A DNA stretch of 64,000 nucleotides from JAVBLP01 sp031553505 (GTDB taxonomy: Bacteria > Elusimicrobiota > Endomicrobiia > Endomicrobiales > Endomicrobiaceae), in the NCBI GenBank assembly GCA_031553505.1, contig JAVBLP010000005.1, positions 91,695-155,694 of the forward strand, given 5' to 3'. Made by a program: the position numbers and the translations under genes. The notes under the pieces are model-generated. The model did no database searches. It was not told the DNA's origin and was given only the letters and a program-made list of their open reading frames with translations. Of this stretch, positions 1-7,974 are shown in pieces; position 1 is the stretch's first letter; each line of letters begins with the position of its first letter.

Positions 1-724
1 ATGCAGGCCGCTTTTTAGAAAAGCATTAGTTGAATATTTTAGCTCGGTCAAAGACCTTTGCGGCGACTGCGGCAAAAGACTTGAAAAAAATCCTTTGAGG
101 CTGCTTGACTGCAAAGTTGATGCCCATAAATTTACTAATGTACCGAAAATGCAGGATCATCTTTGCGAAGAATGCGCCGTTAATTTTGATGAAGTTCAAA
201 ACCTTTTGAAAAGCGCCGGCTGTGATTTTATAGTTGATGACAGGCTTGTCAGAGGATTGGACTATTATACGCGTACCGTTTTCGAATTGAAATCCGATTT
301 AGTAGGCTCGCAGGATACTTTAGCGGGCGGAGGCAGATACGATAATTTGGTCAAAGAGCTTGGCGGGCAGAATACGCCTGCGGTAGGTTTTGCTTTTGGT
401 TCGGAAAGGGTGATGATGGCTGCCGAGAAAGCGGGCTTTTTAAATGAACTTAAAGAACCCGAAAAGATTTTTGTGGCTATTGCCGATCAGGAGCTTTTTG
501 ATAAAGCTTTTGCTTTCGCGGTTAAGCTTTCCCGCGGTAAAAAAGATATTTCCGTTTTTGGTCCTGTTAATGCGAAAAGCCTTACAAGCCAGCTTAAACT
601 TGCCGATAAAACCGGCACGGATAAAACTATAGTGTTTGCAAAAACAGAGTTTGATAACGGTAAAGTGCTGGTTAAAGATATGAAAACTAAAACGCAGGAA
701 GAGGCTGATATTTCAGATTTTTAA
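1..724 (+). CDS. hisS: Histidyl-tRNA synthetase, C-terminal part (cut by window edge)
   Basis: The reading frame is already open at base 2 and ends with TAA at 722-724, so only the 3' part of the gene is inside the window. It charges tRNA-His with histidine in the cytoplasm. The visible part holds the class II core with the histidine-binding motif GLDYYTRTVFE, then GGGRYDNL and GFAFGSERVM (motif 3), followed by the C-terminal anticodon-binding domain (about the last 90 residues). The 5' residues CRPLFRKAL fit the upstream part of the family. Its missing start is a window-edge effect, not a truncation. A strong terminator follows. Confidence 0.96.
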   Translation, partial: CRPLFRKALVEYFSSVKDLCGDCGKRLEKNPLRLLDCKVDAHKFTNVPKMQDHLCEECAVNFDEVQNLLKSAGCDFIVDDRLVRGLDYYTRTVFELKSDLVGSQDTLAGGGRYDNLVKELGGQNTPAVGFAFGSERVMMAAEKAGFLNELKEPEKIFVAIADQELFDKAFAFAVKLSRGKKDISVFGPVNAKSLTSQLKLADKTGTDKTIVFAKTEFDNGKVLVKDMKTKTQEEADISDF

Positions 725-742
725 CTATATGGCTTAACATAA

Positions 743-777
743 AAGAGCCCGGGAGCGTACGCTCCGGGCTCTTTTTT
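743..777. terminator. Bidirectional rho-independent terminator
   Basis: A GC-rich hairpin, GAGCCCGGGAGC / GCTCCGGGCTC with a GTAC loop and one bulged G, is followed by TTTTTT and preceded by AAAA. It lies between the convergent hisS (+) and the citrate-synthase-like gene (-) and can serve both. Confidence 0.9.
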
Positions 778-791
778 GTGTTATTTAGAAT

Positions 792-2165
792 TTATACGTA
801 TTGCGGTATGTATTTTTTCGCAAATTCAATCATTTCTTCACGCGTCATCGCGGTGCATCTGCCTTCTTTGAACAGCTTGTCTATATCTTCTTTAACCTGA
901 ACAATGGCGGCATTATTTTTGTCCAGTTTGTCTTCAGTGTCTCTTAGCTTTGGAAGCTGTGTGTTAAACCAGTACGCTATTCCGGCAAGTCCTGCCCTGT
1001 CTGTTATTTCGACTTCAGGCGGCCTGTTCAAAATTGCGGTCGTATCAAAAACATTATATATTTCCTGTTCTTTTAAAAGCCCGTCCGCGTGTATTCCGGC
1101 TTTTGTCATCGCAAAGTTGCTGCCGACAAAAGGCTGGTTTTTAGGAATGTCATATTTAAGCTCATTTTTAAAATATTCGGCAATTTCGGTTATGGCTGTT
1201 AAATCCATGCCGTTTGTTGTGCCCCTTAAAGCAACGTATTCTATTGCCAAGGCTTCAACGGGAGTGTTGCCTGTTCTTTCGCCGATTCCTAAAAGCGTCG
1301 CGTTGATGCCGGAGCATCCGTAAAGCCACGCGCTTGTCGCGTTGCTAAGCGCTCTGTAAAAATCGTTATGCCCGTGCCATTCGATATATTCCGACGGTAC
1401 GCCCGCGTGGTGCGTCAAACCGTACATTATGCCGTTGACGTTTCTTGGCATTGCGGCACCCGGGTAGCTTATACCAAATCCGAGCGTGTCGCAAGCCCTT
1501 ATTTTGATAGGCATTTTTGCTTCTTTTGAAAGTTTCATAAGCTCCATGGCGAACGGAACTACAAACCCGTAAAAATCCGCCCTTGTAATATCTTCAAAGT
1601 GGCAGCGCGGTATTATGCCTTCGGACAAAGCCGCCTTAACCACGTCCAAATACATGTCAAGCGCTTCCCTGCGTGTTTTTTTAAGCTTTAAAAATATGTG
1701 GTAATCGGAACAGGAAGTCAATATTCCAGTTTCTTTTAATCCTGCTTCTTTTACAAGTTTAAAGTCGCTTTTTGTCGCCCTTATCCAAGAAGTTATTTTT
1801 GGAAACTCAAAACCAAGTTCCTGGCACCTGCGCACCGCTTCCCTGTCTTTTTCAGAGTAAAGGAAAAATTCGGTCTGGCGTATTATTCCGTTAGGTCCGC
1901 CAAGCCTGTGCATAAGGTCAAAAAGATGCACAATCTGTTCTACCGTAAAAGGGTCCATAGCCTGCTGGCCGTCACGGAAAGTGGTATCCGTAATCCAGAT
2001 TTCATCAGGCGGGTTCATGGGCACTACCTGATTGTTAAAACCGATTTTTGGAACTTCCGTATATTGGAAAGTCTCCCTGAAAAGATTAGGCTCTTTTACG
2101 TCCTGAAGCTCAAAATGATATTCTTCCGGTTCGAGCTTGTTGTTTTTTTTGTTGAATGTAAGCAT
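792..2165 (-). CDS. (Re)-citrate synthase-like enzyme (HMGL-like / LeuA superfamily)
   Basis: This 457-residue protein belongs to the pyruvate carboxyltransferase (DRE-TIM, HMGL-like) superfamily. Visible motifs are TDTTFRDGQQA (metal-binding RDG), the HGHND metal histidines and GIGERTGNTP. The stretches GGPNGIIRQTEFFLYS, TGILTSCSDYHIFLKLK and KAGIHADGL match what I remember of the clostridial (Re)-citrate synthases rather than ordinary isopropylmalate or homocitrate synthases. The likely reaction is acetyl-CoA plus oxaloacetate to citrate, feeding 2-oxoglutarate and glutamate synthesis in anaerobes. The start at 2165 is chosen because GGAGGTG lies 6 bp upstream; an ATG 24 bp further upstream would overlap that ribosome binding site. 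It has its own promoter and is divergent from argF. Homocitrate synthase is the main alternative. Confidence 0.75.
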   Translation of the reverse strand: MLTFNKKNNKLEPEEYHFELQDVKEPNLFRETFQYTEVPKIGFNNQVVPMNPPDEIWITDTTFRDGQQAMDPFTVEQIVHLFDLMHRLGGPNGIIRQTEFFLYSEKDREAVRRCQELGFEFPKITSWIRATKSDFKLVKEAGLKETGILTSCSDYHIFLKLKKTRREALDMYLDVVKAALSEGIIPRCHFEDITRADFYGFVVPFAMELMKLSKEAKMPIKIRACDTLGFGISYPGAAMPRNVNGIMYGLTHHAGVPSEYIEWHGHNDFYRALSNATSAWLYGCSGINATLLGIGERTGNTPVEALAIEYVALRGTTNGMDLTAITEIAEYFKNELKYDIPKNQPFVGSNFAMTKAGIHADGLLKEQEIYNVFDTTAILNRPPEVEITDRAGLAGIAYWFNTQLPKLRDTEDKLDKNNAAIVQVKEDIDKLFKEGRCTAMTREEMIEFAKKYIPQYV

Positions 2166-2207
2166 ATATAGCACCTCCAATAAAGTCATATGGGTAGTTA
2201 GTCACAA

Positions 2208-2236
2208 ATTATAAGTTTTTTATAGAAATATTGCAA
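2208..2236 (-). promoter_or_regulatory. Promoter of the citrate-synthase-like gene
   Basis: On the minus strand TTGCAA (2231-2236) and TATAAT (2208-2213) are separated by 17 bp. The predicted transcription start is near 2201, leaving a leader of about 36 nt. Confidence 0.7.
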
Positions 2237-2244
2237 TGATAAAA

Positions 2245-2273
2245 TTGATTTAACGTCTTTATTTTAGTAAAAT
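2245..2273 (+). promoter_or_regulatory. Promoter of the argF operon
   Basis: TTGATT (2245-2250) and TAAAAT (2268-2273) are separated by 17 bp, about 40 bp upstream of the argF ATG. It sits back to back with the minus-strand promoter. Confidence 0.6.
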
Positions 2274-2311
2274 CTTTTTTTAGTCAAATACGTATGTAAC
2301 AGAGAGAAATT

Positions 2312-3238
2312 ATGGCAAAAAAAGATTTACTGTCTATTTATGATTTATCCGCCAAAGAGATAAAGGCTTTGCTTAACAAAGCTTTTGAACTTAAGGTTAA
2401 AAAGAAGCCTTTGACCGGTTTAAACGGAAAAACGCTCGGCCTTATATTTGAAAAACCTTCAACAAGGACTATGGTCTCTTTCGCAACCGCTATGGTGCAG
2501 CTTGGCGGTTTCCCTATACTTCTTAACGCGCAGAACCTCCAGCGCAAAAGGGGCGAATCAATACATGATACCGCGCTCGCGCTTTCCAGATACGTTAACG
2601 GCCTTATGATAAGGGCTTTTAAGCATGAAGACGTTCAGGAGTTTGCAAAATACTCAAGCGTACCTGTAATAAACGGTCTTACGGACTTTGAACACCCTTG
2701 CCAGATTCTTGCGGATATTATGACAATAATGGAGTTTCATAAAGCAAAGACCGTTGAATCGCTTAAAAAAATTAAAATAGTTTTTATAGGGGACAGCAAT
2801 AATGTCGCAAACTCAATGCTTGCGGTTTCCGCGGTGTTAGGACTTGATTTTACGCTTATCTGCCCGGAAGAGTATGCCCCTAAAAAATCAATATTAAACA
2901 AAGCTTTAGAATATACCTCTTCAACCGGGGCGGAGATAAGGATTTCAAGCGATGTGAACGCCGCGAAGAACGCGGATGTCATATATACTGATGTCTGGAC
3001 TTCAATGGGCGCTGAAAGTGAAGAAAAGAAAAGAAAAAAAGCATTTGCCCCTTACCAGGTAAACGCGGAACTTCTTAAAAAAGCTTCTTCAAAGTGCATA
3101 GTTTTGCATTGCCTGCCCGCAATACGCGGCGAAGAAATTACCGCGGATATAATGGATAAATATGAAAACAGCATATTTGCACAGGCCGAAAACAGGCTTC
3201 ACGCTCAAAAAGCGGTATTGCTTCACCTTTTAAAATGA
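2312..3238 (+). CDS. argF: Ornithine carbamoyltransferase
   Basis: It makes citrulline from ornithine and carbamoyl phosphate in arginine synthesis, in the cytoplasm. The 308-residue length is normal. The carbamoyl-phosphate loop KPSTRTMVSF, the HPCQ motif and the ornithine-side HCLPAIRGEE motif are all intact, which separates it from aspartate carbamoyltransferase. It starts a plus-strand run in which the next gene overlaps its stop codon (ATGA at 3235). No other arginine genes are nearby. Confidence 0.95.
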   Translation: MAKKDLLSIYDLSAKEIKALLNKAFELKVKKKPLTGLNGKTLGLIFEKPSTRTMVSFATAMVQLGGFPILLNAQNLQRKRGESIHDTALALSRYVNGLMIRAFKHEDVQEFAKYSSVPVINGLTDFEHPCQILADIMTIMEFHKAKTVESLKKIKIVFIGDSNNVANSMLAVSAVLGLDFTLICPEEYAPKKSILNKALEYTSSTGAEIRISSDVNAAKNADVIYTDVWTSMGAESEEKKRKKAFAPYQVNAELLKKASSKCIVLHCLPAIRGEEITADIMDKYENSIFAQAENRLHAQKAVLLHLLK

Positions 3239-3726
3239 AAATTTCTGCAAAAGCGTTTATCAGCAAGCACTGCGTTATTACCGGAAATGTTGAAATAGAA
3301 GAGAATGTTTCAATATGGCCGATGGTTGTAATACGTGCGGATGTTGATTTAATAAAAATAGGTAAAAACTCCAATGTACAGGATGGAAGCGTAATACACC
3401 CTAATGTACACAAGCCTGTTATAATCGGCGAAAACGTAACCGTAGGGCACAGGGCGATAGTGCACGGATGCAAAGTCGGCAATAACTGCCTTATCGGCAT
3501 GGGCGCTATTATTCTTGACGGCGCGGTTATTGAAGATAACTGCATAATTTCGGCTGGAGCCGTTGTGGCTCCCGGAAAAACAATTCCCGCCGGAAGCGTC
3601 GCTATGGGCATCCCGGCAAAACCCGTCAGGCAGGCTGCAAAAGAAGATTTAGAACATATCAGCAAAAACTCATCGGAATATGTCTGGCTTGCTTCAAAGA
3701 CACGGGAAGAAAAGACGGATTTTTAG
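3235..3726 (+). CDS. Gamma-carbonic-anhydrase-like hexapeptide-repeat protein
   Basis: The 163-residue protein is a left-handed beta-helix of hexapeptide repeats (for example VIIGENVTVGHRAIVHGC and NNCLIGMGAIILDGAVI). It has the histidines of the YrdA/CaiE/PaaY group in the HPNVHKP, GHRAIVHG pattern that binds metal at the trimer interface. The family includes gamma carbonic anhydrases and acyltransferase-like proteins, so activity cannot be fixed from sequence. It overlaps argF by 4 bp; bicarbonate supply for carbamoyl phosphate is a possible but unproven link. Confidence 0.85.
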   Translation: MKISAKAFISKHCVITGNVEIEENVSIWPMVVIRADVDLIKIGKNSNVQDGSVIHPNVHKPVIIGENVTVGHRAIVHGCKVGNNCLIGMGAIILDGAVIEDNCIISAGAVVAPGKTIPAGSVAMGIPAKPVRQAAKEDLEHISKNSSEYVWLASKTREEKTDF

Positions 3727-3737
3727 GGGGGGTGCCT

Positions 3738-4061
3738 GTGGAAAAAACAAAGTATATGATTGTTTTTGTGACAGTGCCGGATAAAAAAACCGCTAAAATA
3801 ATTACGGAATCAATCCTAAACAAAAAACTTGCCGCTTGCGTTAATATCATAGATAATCTCAATTCAGTTTACTGGTGGAACAATAAGATTGAAAGCTCGA
3901 AAGAGCTTTTGCTTATTATGAAAAGCATTCAAAGCAAATACTGCGCCCTGGAAAAAGAAATTAAAAAACTGCACCCTTATGAAGTGCCGGAAGTGACAGC
4001 AGTTGATATAAAAGCCGGCAGCAGAGATTACCTTAAATGGATTTCCCAGTATGCGGGATAA
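3738..4061 (+). CDS. cutA: CutA1-like divalent-ion tolerance protein
   Basis: This small cytoplasmic protein of about 107 residues has the CutA trimer fold signature: FVTVPDKKTAKIITESIL, KLAACVNI, YWWNNKIESSKELLLIMKS and LHPYEVPEV. CutA is linked to copper tolerance in some bacteria, but its biochemical role is unsettled. The GTG at 3738 is preferred over the GTG at 3732 because the G-rich ribosome binding site (3725-3732) would overlap the earlier one. The 3' end overlaps the next gene by 11 bp. Confidence 0.9.
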   Translation: MEKTKYMIVFVTVPDKKTAKIITESILNKKLAACVNIIDNLNSVYWWNNKIESSKELLLIMKSIQSKYCALEKEIKKLHPYEVPEVTAVDIKAGSRDYLKWISQYAG

Positions 4062-5043
4062 AGAAGCTTTATACTGGTCAGGAAAAAACGGCAGAGTCCG
4101 CTGTGAGCTTTGTCCGCATATGTGCGTGTTGGAAGACTCACAGTTTGGCTTATGCAATGCAAGGCAGAATGTTAAAGGTTTGCTGGTTTCAAAATCTTAC
4201 GGGTTAATATCTGCCATAAGCATAGATCCGGTAGAGAAAAAGCCGCTTTACCACTTTTATCCGGGTTCAAAAACTCTTTCTTTCGGCGGTTATGGCTGCA
4301 ACTTCAAATGCGGCTTCTGCCAAAACTTTTCGGTTTCACAGATAAAACCCAAAAATGATCACTTTTTATTACCGGAAGACGCTTTATATTTTGCTTTAGA
4401 AAAAAATATAAGGCTTATTTCCTATACATATAATGAGCCGCTTATAAACTATGAGTGGATCTTTGAAATGTTTGTGCAAGCAAGAAAACGCAGTATGCAA
4501 AATATACTTGTAACAAACGGATATATAAATGAAGTGCCGTTAAAGCGCCTTGCGGAGTTTACGGATGCGGCAAATGTAGATTTGAAAGCGTTTAATAATG
4601 ATTTTTATAAGAAAAACTGCGGCGGCACTCTTGAACCAGTTTTAAAAACTATTGAGCTTTTATATAAAGAAAAGGTGCATATTGAATTAACTAACCTGCT
4701 GATTGACGGGCAGAACACGGATATTAAAGAATTTGAAAAAATGATTGATTTTATAGCTAGTTTAAGTGATGCAATACCGCTGCATTTGAGCAGGTATTTT
4801 CCAAACTATAACTTTAAAGATACACGGACAAAAGAGGAAACGCTTAAAAACTTTTACAATCTTGCAAAGGAAAAACTCAAATATGTCTATTTAGGTAATT
4901 TTGATAATATTGTTTACGAATCGACTTTTTGCAAAAAGTGCGGTAACTGCCTTATAGCAAGAGACGGTTATGAGGTAACGGTAAACTGCAAAAATCCGGC
5001 AATTTGCCCGGAATGCGGCTCAAAAAATAACATAATACTATGA
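4051..5043 (+). CDS. AmmeMemoRadiSam-type radical SAM enzyme
   Basis: A PflA-like radical SAM protein of 330 residues. It has an N-terminal cysteine motif (CELCPHMCVLEDSQFGLC), the cluster motif CNFKCGFC (about residue 88) and a C-terminal zinc-ribbon-like tail with CKKCGNC and CPECG. This layout is that of the radical SAM member of the AmmeMemoRadiSam family, whose substrate is unknown. In many genomes it sits with AMMECR1 and Memo genes, but neither is in this window. It is translationally coupled to cutA and maf. An older label would be pyruvate-formate-lyase activase homologue. Confidence 0.85.
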   Translation: MRDKEALYWSGKNGRVRCELCPHMCVLEDSQFGLCNARQNVKGLLVSKSYGLISAISIDPVEKKPLYHFYPGSKTLSFGGYGCNFKCGFCQNFSVSQIKPKNDHFLLPEDALYFALEKNIRLISYTYNEPLINYEWIFEMFVQARKRSMQNILVTNGYINEVPLKRLAEFTDAANVDLKAFNNDFYKKNCGGTLEPVLKTIELLYKEKVHIELTNLLIDGQNTDIKEFEKMIDFIASLSDAIPLHLSRYFPNYNFKDTRTKEETLKNFYNLAKEKLKYVYLGNFDNIVYESTFCKKCGNCLIARDGYEVTVNCKNPAICPECGSKNNIIL

Positions 5044-5609
5044 AAAAACAAATAATTTTAGCATCCGCTTCGCCAAGAAGAATATCATTGCTTAAAGAAT
5101 GGGGGTTGGAGTTTTCCGTAATGCCCAGCGGCGTAAGCGAAGATATTTCGCTTGTAAGGCCTTCATATATCGTAAAAGAGCTTGCCTTCAGAAAAGGCGA
5201 AGATATAGCAAATAAACTATCCGGAGCTTTAGTGTTGTCCGCGGATACTATAGTAGTATTGAACGGCAAAATAGTTGGAAAGCCGAGGACTGTGGAAGAG
5301 TCAGAAAGTATTGTAAGGGAGCTTAATGGCAGCATGCATAAAGTATACACAGGCGTGTCTATTATTGATAATGTATTGGAAAAACAATCAGTTTTCTATG
5401 ACTGTGCAAGCGTAAAAATGAAGAAGCTGCCGGAGAATGAACTCAGGCAGCTTTTTGGAAAACATATGGATAAAGCAGGCGCTTACGCAATACAGGATAG
5501 TGATGATAATTTTGTTGAAAAAATTTACGGCGACTATTATACAGTTGTCGGCTTACCTCATATCAAACTTATCAAAGAATTCAAGAAGTTCGGAATTTCC
5601 TTAAAATAA
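5040..5609 (+). CDS. maf: Maf-type nucleotide pyrophosphatase
   Basis: The 189-residue protein has ILASASPRRISLL at the N-terminus, SADTIVVLNGKIVGKP and the later YAIQD motif. Maf proteins hydrolyse non-canonical or modified nucleoside triphosphates (dTTP/UTP or m7GTP types) in the cytoplasm. It starts at an ATGA overlap with the radical SAM gene and ends 1 bp before the convergent SurA-like gene, with no terminator visible between them. Confidence 0.93.
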   Translation: MKKQIILASASPRRISLLKEWGLEFSVMPSGVSEDISLVRPSYIVKELAFRKGEDIANKLSGALVLSADTIVVLNGKIVGKPRTVEESESIVRELNGSMHKVYTGVSIIDNVLEKQSVFYDCASVKMKKLPENELRQLFGKHMDKAGAYAIQDSDDNFVEKIYGDYYTVVGLPHIKLIKEFKKFGISLK

Positions 5610-5610
5610 A

Positions 5611-6273
5611 TTACTTGAAAATTGAATCATTTGTGCTGATTTTAGAACCTTTTACTATATTTGAATACCATTCATTTAATATGCTATTGATTTTGGACTG
5701 GGTCAGCTCATCCCTTGTTAATTTAGGATAATTTGCAGACAAAGAGTTGAATTCTGAATCGCTTAATTTTATTGCTGTGCCGAGAATCATTTTAAGCTTT
5801 TCTCCGGCAATCTGTTTTTTCCTCAGATGTTCATACTCTTTAGGCGTCATGCCCATTGCGCGTAAGAAAGCGTAATAAAGGCGCGAATCAAACTGGTTAT
5901 TATTTCTGAACATCGCGGAAAACTGTATGTCATTTTTAAGTTCCGAATCGGAAACTACTATTCCGTATGCTTTAGACTGCTGGTAAAATATCTCCTCCTG
6001 AACCATAGCCTGCAATGTCCTTACTTTCAGTTCGTTTGCCTGCTCCGGGGTAAGGTCCGTTTTGGAAGATTCTTTATACATTTCAGAGGAGTTGGTATAT
6101 AAAGCGCTAAAAAGCTTCATCGGTACTTTTTCGCCGTTTACAGTCGCGGCGGTTTTGTAGTCATTTTCCGGTCCGAACAAGTAGGAACCAAAGCCCATAA
6201 AGATGCCGCCGATAAATGCAAGTATCGTAATAAAGAATATTTTACGCATGTGTTTTCTTAAAAAATTCATCAT
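5611..6273 (-). CDS. SurA/PpiD N-terminal-like membrane-anchored chaperone without PPIase domain
   Basis: The 220-residue protein has an N-terminal membrane anchor (about residues 11-33) followed by a periplasmic helical region like the SurA_N/PpiD N-terminal chaperone domain: VNGEKVPMKLF, LQAMVQEEIFYQQSKAYGIVVSDSEL. It ends where a rotamase domain would normally begin, so it probably binds folding outer-membrane or secreted proteins without isomerase activity. It overlaps the bactofilin gene by 4 bp and is the last gene of the M23-bactofilin operon. Confidence 0.75.
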   Translation of the reverse strand: MMNFLRKHMRKIFFITILAFIGGIFMGFGSYLFGPENDYKTAATVNGEKVPMKLFSALYTNSSEMYKESSKTDLTPEQANELKVRTLQAMVQEEIFYQQSKAYGIVVSDSELKNDIQFSAMFRNNNQFDSRLYYAFLRAMGMTPKEYEHLRKKQIAGEKLKMILGTAIKLSDSEFNSLSANYPKLTRDELTQSKINSILNEWYSNIVKGSKISTNDSIFK

Positions 6274-6650
6274 ATTGCCTGAACCTCGCTGTTTTCTTCC
6301 TGTTTCGCCGTCATTAATGACTTGCCTTCAAAAAAAGCGCCTTCGGATATTGTAAGAATCCCTGTTTTTATATCGCCGTTCACTTTTGCTTTAGGGAGAA
6401 TTTCTATTGATTCGCCCGCGGTAATATTTCCTTTAACCGTTCCGGCTACCATTACGGCTTCCGCGGTGATATTTCCTTCAATAACCGCCTGCGCGCCCAC
6501 TAAAACACCGAGCGCTTTTTCTACGTTTCCTACAAAATGCCCGTCGATTCTTACGGTTTTATCCGTGTTGATAGTGCCCTTAATAAAGACATCCTGGCCT
6601 ATTATCGTATCAACGGCCTCAAGCAAATTTTTTGAACTTTTTTTGGTCAT
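6270..6650 (-). CDS. Bactofilin (polymer-forming cytoskeletal protein)
   Basis: A 126-residue bactofilin (DUF583): a short flexible N-terminus, then a beta-helical core with repeating turns such as VFIKGTINTDKTVRIDGHFVGNV and VMVAGTVKGNITAGESIEI. Bactofilins form nucleotide-free filaments under the inner membrane and place cell-wall enzymes. The gene overlaps the M23 peptidase gene by 32 bp, and AAAGGAA precedes its ATG. The bactofilin plus LytM-type endopeptidase pair is a known cell-shape arrangement in other bacteria. Confidence 0.92.
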   Translation of the reverse strand: MTKKSSKNLLEAVDTIIGQDVFIKGTINTDKTVRIDGHFVGNVEKALGVLVGAQAVIEGNITAEAVMVAGTVKGNITAGESIEILPKAKVNGDIKTGILTISEGAFFEGKSLMTAKQEENSEVQAI

Positions 6651-7617
6651 AGCGGTTCCTTTCAGATTGAGCGTAAAAATAATCTGTCAAATAAGATATG
6701 GGGTTTACTGTTTTTCCTTTGAAGTGTACTTCGTAGTGTACGTGGGAGCCAGTCGCTGAGCCGGTGCTGCCCATTTTTGCTATCAAATCTCCCCTGTTTA
6801 CATAAGCTCCTGTGCTGACAAGGCGTTTTGAAAGATGGGCATAAGCCGTTCTGTAGTTATAACCGTGGTCTATTACTATTATGTTTCCGTATCCCGACTG
6901 CCATCCGGAAAATATCACTTTTCCGTTTGCCGTGCTGCGCACGGGAGTATCTTTAATGTTTGCTATATCAAGCCCCGAGTGGAAATCCCTGTTTTGAAAG
7001 AAAGGATGATATCTGAAACCGTAATGCGAGGATATTCTGCCTTCGCACGGCCAGCCTCTAGGAGTAGCCATAAAAAGCGACTGCTGTTGTTTTATATGCG
7101 ACATTATTTCTGTATAACTTTTTTGCATGTATTGGTATTGTTCGTTCAGCTGGGAGGCTTGTTTAGCCACAAATTTATGGTCAATTAAGTTCATATTTCC
7201 GGAAAGTATGAGGGCAAAAGCATTTGCCTGGGCTGCGGTAGGTCCGCCTTCGCCAAGATTTTCTGCGCCAAGCCCTTCTTCAATTATTGATTTTTTTGTA
7301 TCAAGGGCTAAAAGTACGCGGAGTTTTTCGTCATTCATTTGTACTTTTTCAAACATATCCTTGGTTTTTCCAAGCTGGTTTGCCACAAAAAGCAGCCTGA
7401 CTTTCATTATTTTATTATCTGCTTTAATCTTTAGGTAATCTATATGCTGGCTTGCCAGATATCCGGACCATAAGGTAAGCGCGGTCCATGAAACCATGAA
7501 AACGCATACAAATAACAGTGAAATGCTTAACTTTAGCGGCTTAATTTTGCCGTGAGGGATAAGCATAATCGTTATTTTTCGCTTTAACTCTCTTTTAATT
7601 CTAGAAAAAATGCCCAT
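6619..7617 (-). CDS. M23 (LytM-type) peptidoglycan endopeptidase, membrane anchored
   Basis: About 332 residues: a cytoplasmic N-terminus, one membrane helix (about residues 28-48), a periplasmic coiled-coil-like linker, and a C-terminal M23 domain. The zinc ligands are seen in HSGLDIA and GSHVHYEVH, with RISSHYGFRYHPF before them, so the enzyme looks active. The start is placed at ATG 7617 (MGIFSRIKRE) because a perfect promoter occupies 7628-7656, so an ATG at 7662 would lie upstream of transcription. The downstream bactofilin probably positions this hydrolase. Confidence 0.9.
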   Translation of the reverse strand: MGIFSRIKRELKRKITIMLIPHGKIKPLKLSISLLFVCVFMVSWTALTLWSGYLASQHIDYLKIKADNKIMKVRLLFVANQLGKTKDMFEKVQMNDEKLRVLLALDTKKSIIEEGLGAENLGEGGPTAAQANAFALILSGNMNLIDHKFVAKQASQLNEQYQYMQKSYTEIMSHIKQQQSLFMATPRGWPCEGRISSHYGFRYHPFFQNRDFHSGLDIANIKDTPVRSTANGKVIFSGWQSGYGNIIVIDHGYNYRTAYAHLSKRLVSTGAYVNRGDLIAKMGSTGSATGSHVHYEVHFKGKTVNPISYLTDYFYAQSERNRYDQKKFKKFA

Positions 7618-7627
7618 AGGTGTAAAA

Positions 7628-7656
7628 ATAATACCAATAAATATACGAGGTGTCAA
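7628..7656 (-). promoter_or_regulatory. Promoter of the M23-bactofilin operon
   Basis: On the minus strand TTGACA (7651-7656) and TATTAT (7628-7633) are separated by exactly 17 bp. The expected start of transcription, near 7621, is only about 3-4 nt before the ATG at 7617, so the message would be nearly leaderless. No Shine-Dalgarno sequence is visible. Confidence 0.75.
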
Positions 7657-7711
7657 GGGCAAAAATGATTAAAAATGCAATGATTTGTTGCATCGGTATT
7701 GATGCCTGTTG

Positions 7712-7740
7712 TTGACTTTGCCGGGTTTTTTTTATATTAT
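7712..7740 (+). promoter_or_regulatory. Promoter of tRNA-Thr
   Basis: TTGACT (7712-7717), a 17-bp spacer and TATTAT (7735-7740) place the transcription start near 7747, just before the mature tRNA 5' end. Confidence 0.75.
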
Positions 7741-7749
7741 AACCCCCAT

Positions 7750-7822
7750 GCCGACGTAGCTCAGCTGGTAGAGCAGCGGTTTTGTAAACCGCAGGTCGTA
7801 GGTTCAAACCCTATCGTCGGCT
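7750..7822 (+). tRNA. tRNA-Thr (anticodon UGU)
   Basis: A 73-nt cloverleaf: acceptor GCCGACG pairs with CGTCGGC, the D arm contains AGCTCAGCTGGTAGAGC, the anticodon stem GCGGT/ACCGC has loop TTTGTAA giving UGU, and the T arm contains GGTTCAAACCC. The CCA end is not encoded. Confidence 0.96.
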
Positions 7823-7836
7823 TTCAAAAAACGAAT

Positions 7837-7861
7837 AAAAAACCGGCAAAAACCGGTTTTT
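7837..7861 (+). terminator. Terminator of tRNA-Thr
   Basis: AAAACCGG and CCGGTTTT form a stem with a CAAAAA loop, followed by T-rich sequence 15 nt after the tRNA. Confidence 0.8.
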
Positions 7862-7913
7862 CTATTTTTTGCACGCCGCAGGCAAAAATCTCTTAAAATT
7901 TCAAATAAAAGTA

Positions 7914-7942
7914 TTGATTTTTTAATCATTTTTTATTAATAT
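7914..7942 (+). promoter_or_regulatory. Promoter of the histidine kinase operon
   Basis: TTGATT (7914-7919) and TAATAT (7937-7942) with a 17-bp spacer lie about 32 bp before the kinase ATG. Confidence 0.5.
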
Positions 7943-7974
7943 AGTTTCATTATAACCGGACAGATAATAACATA

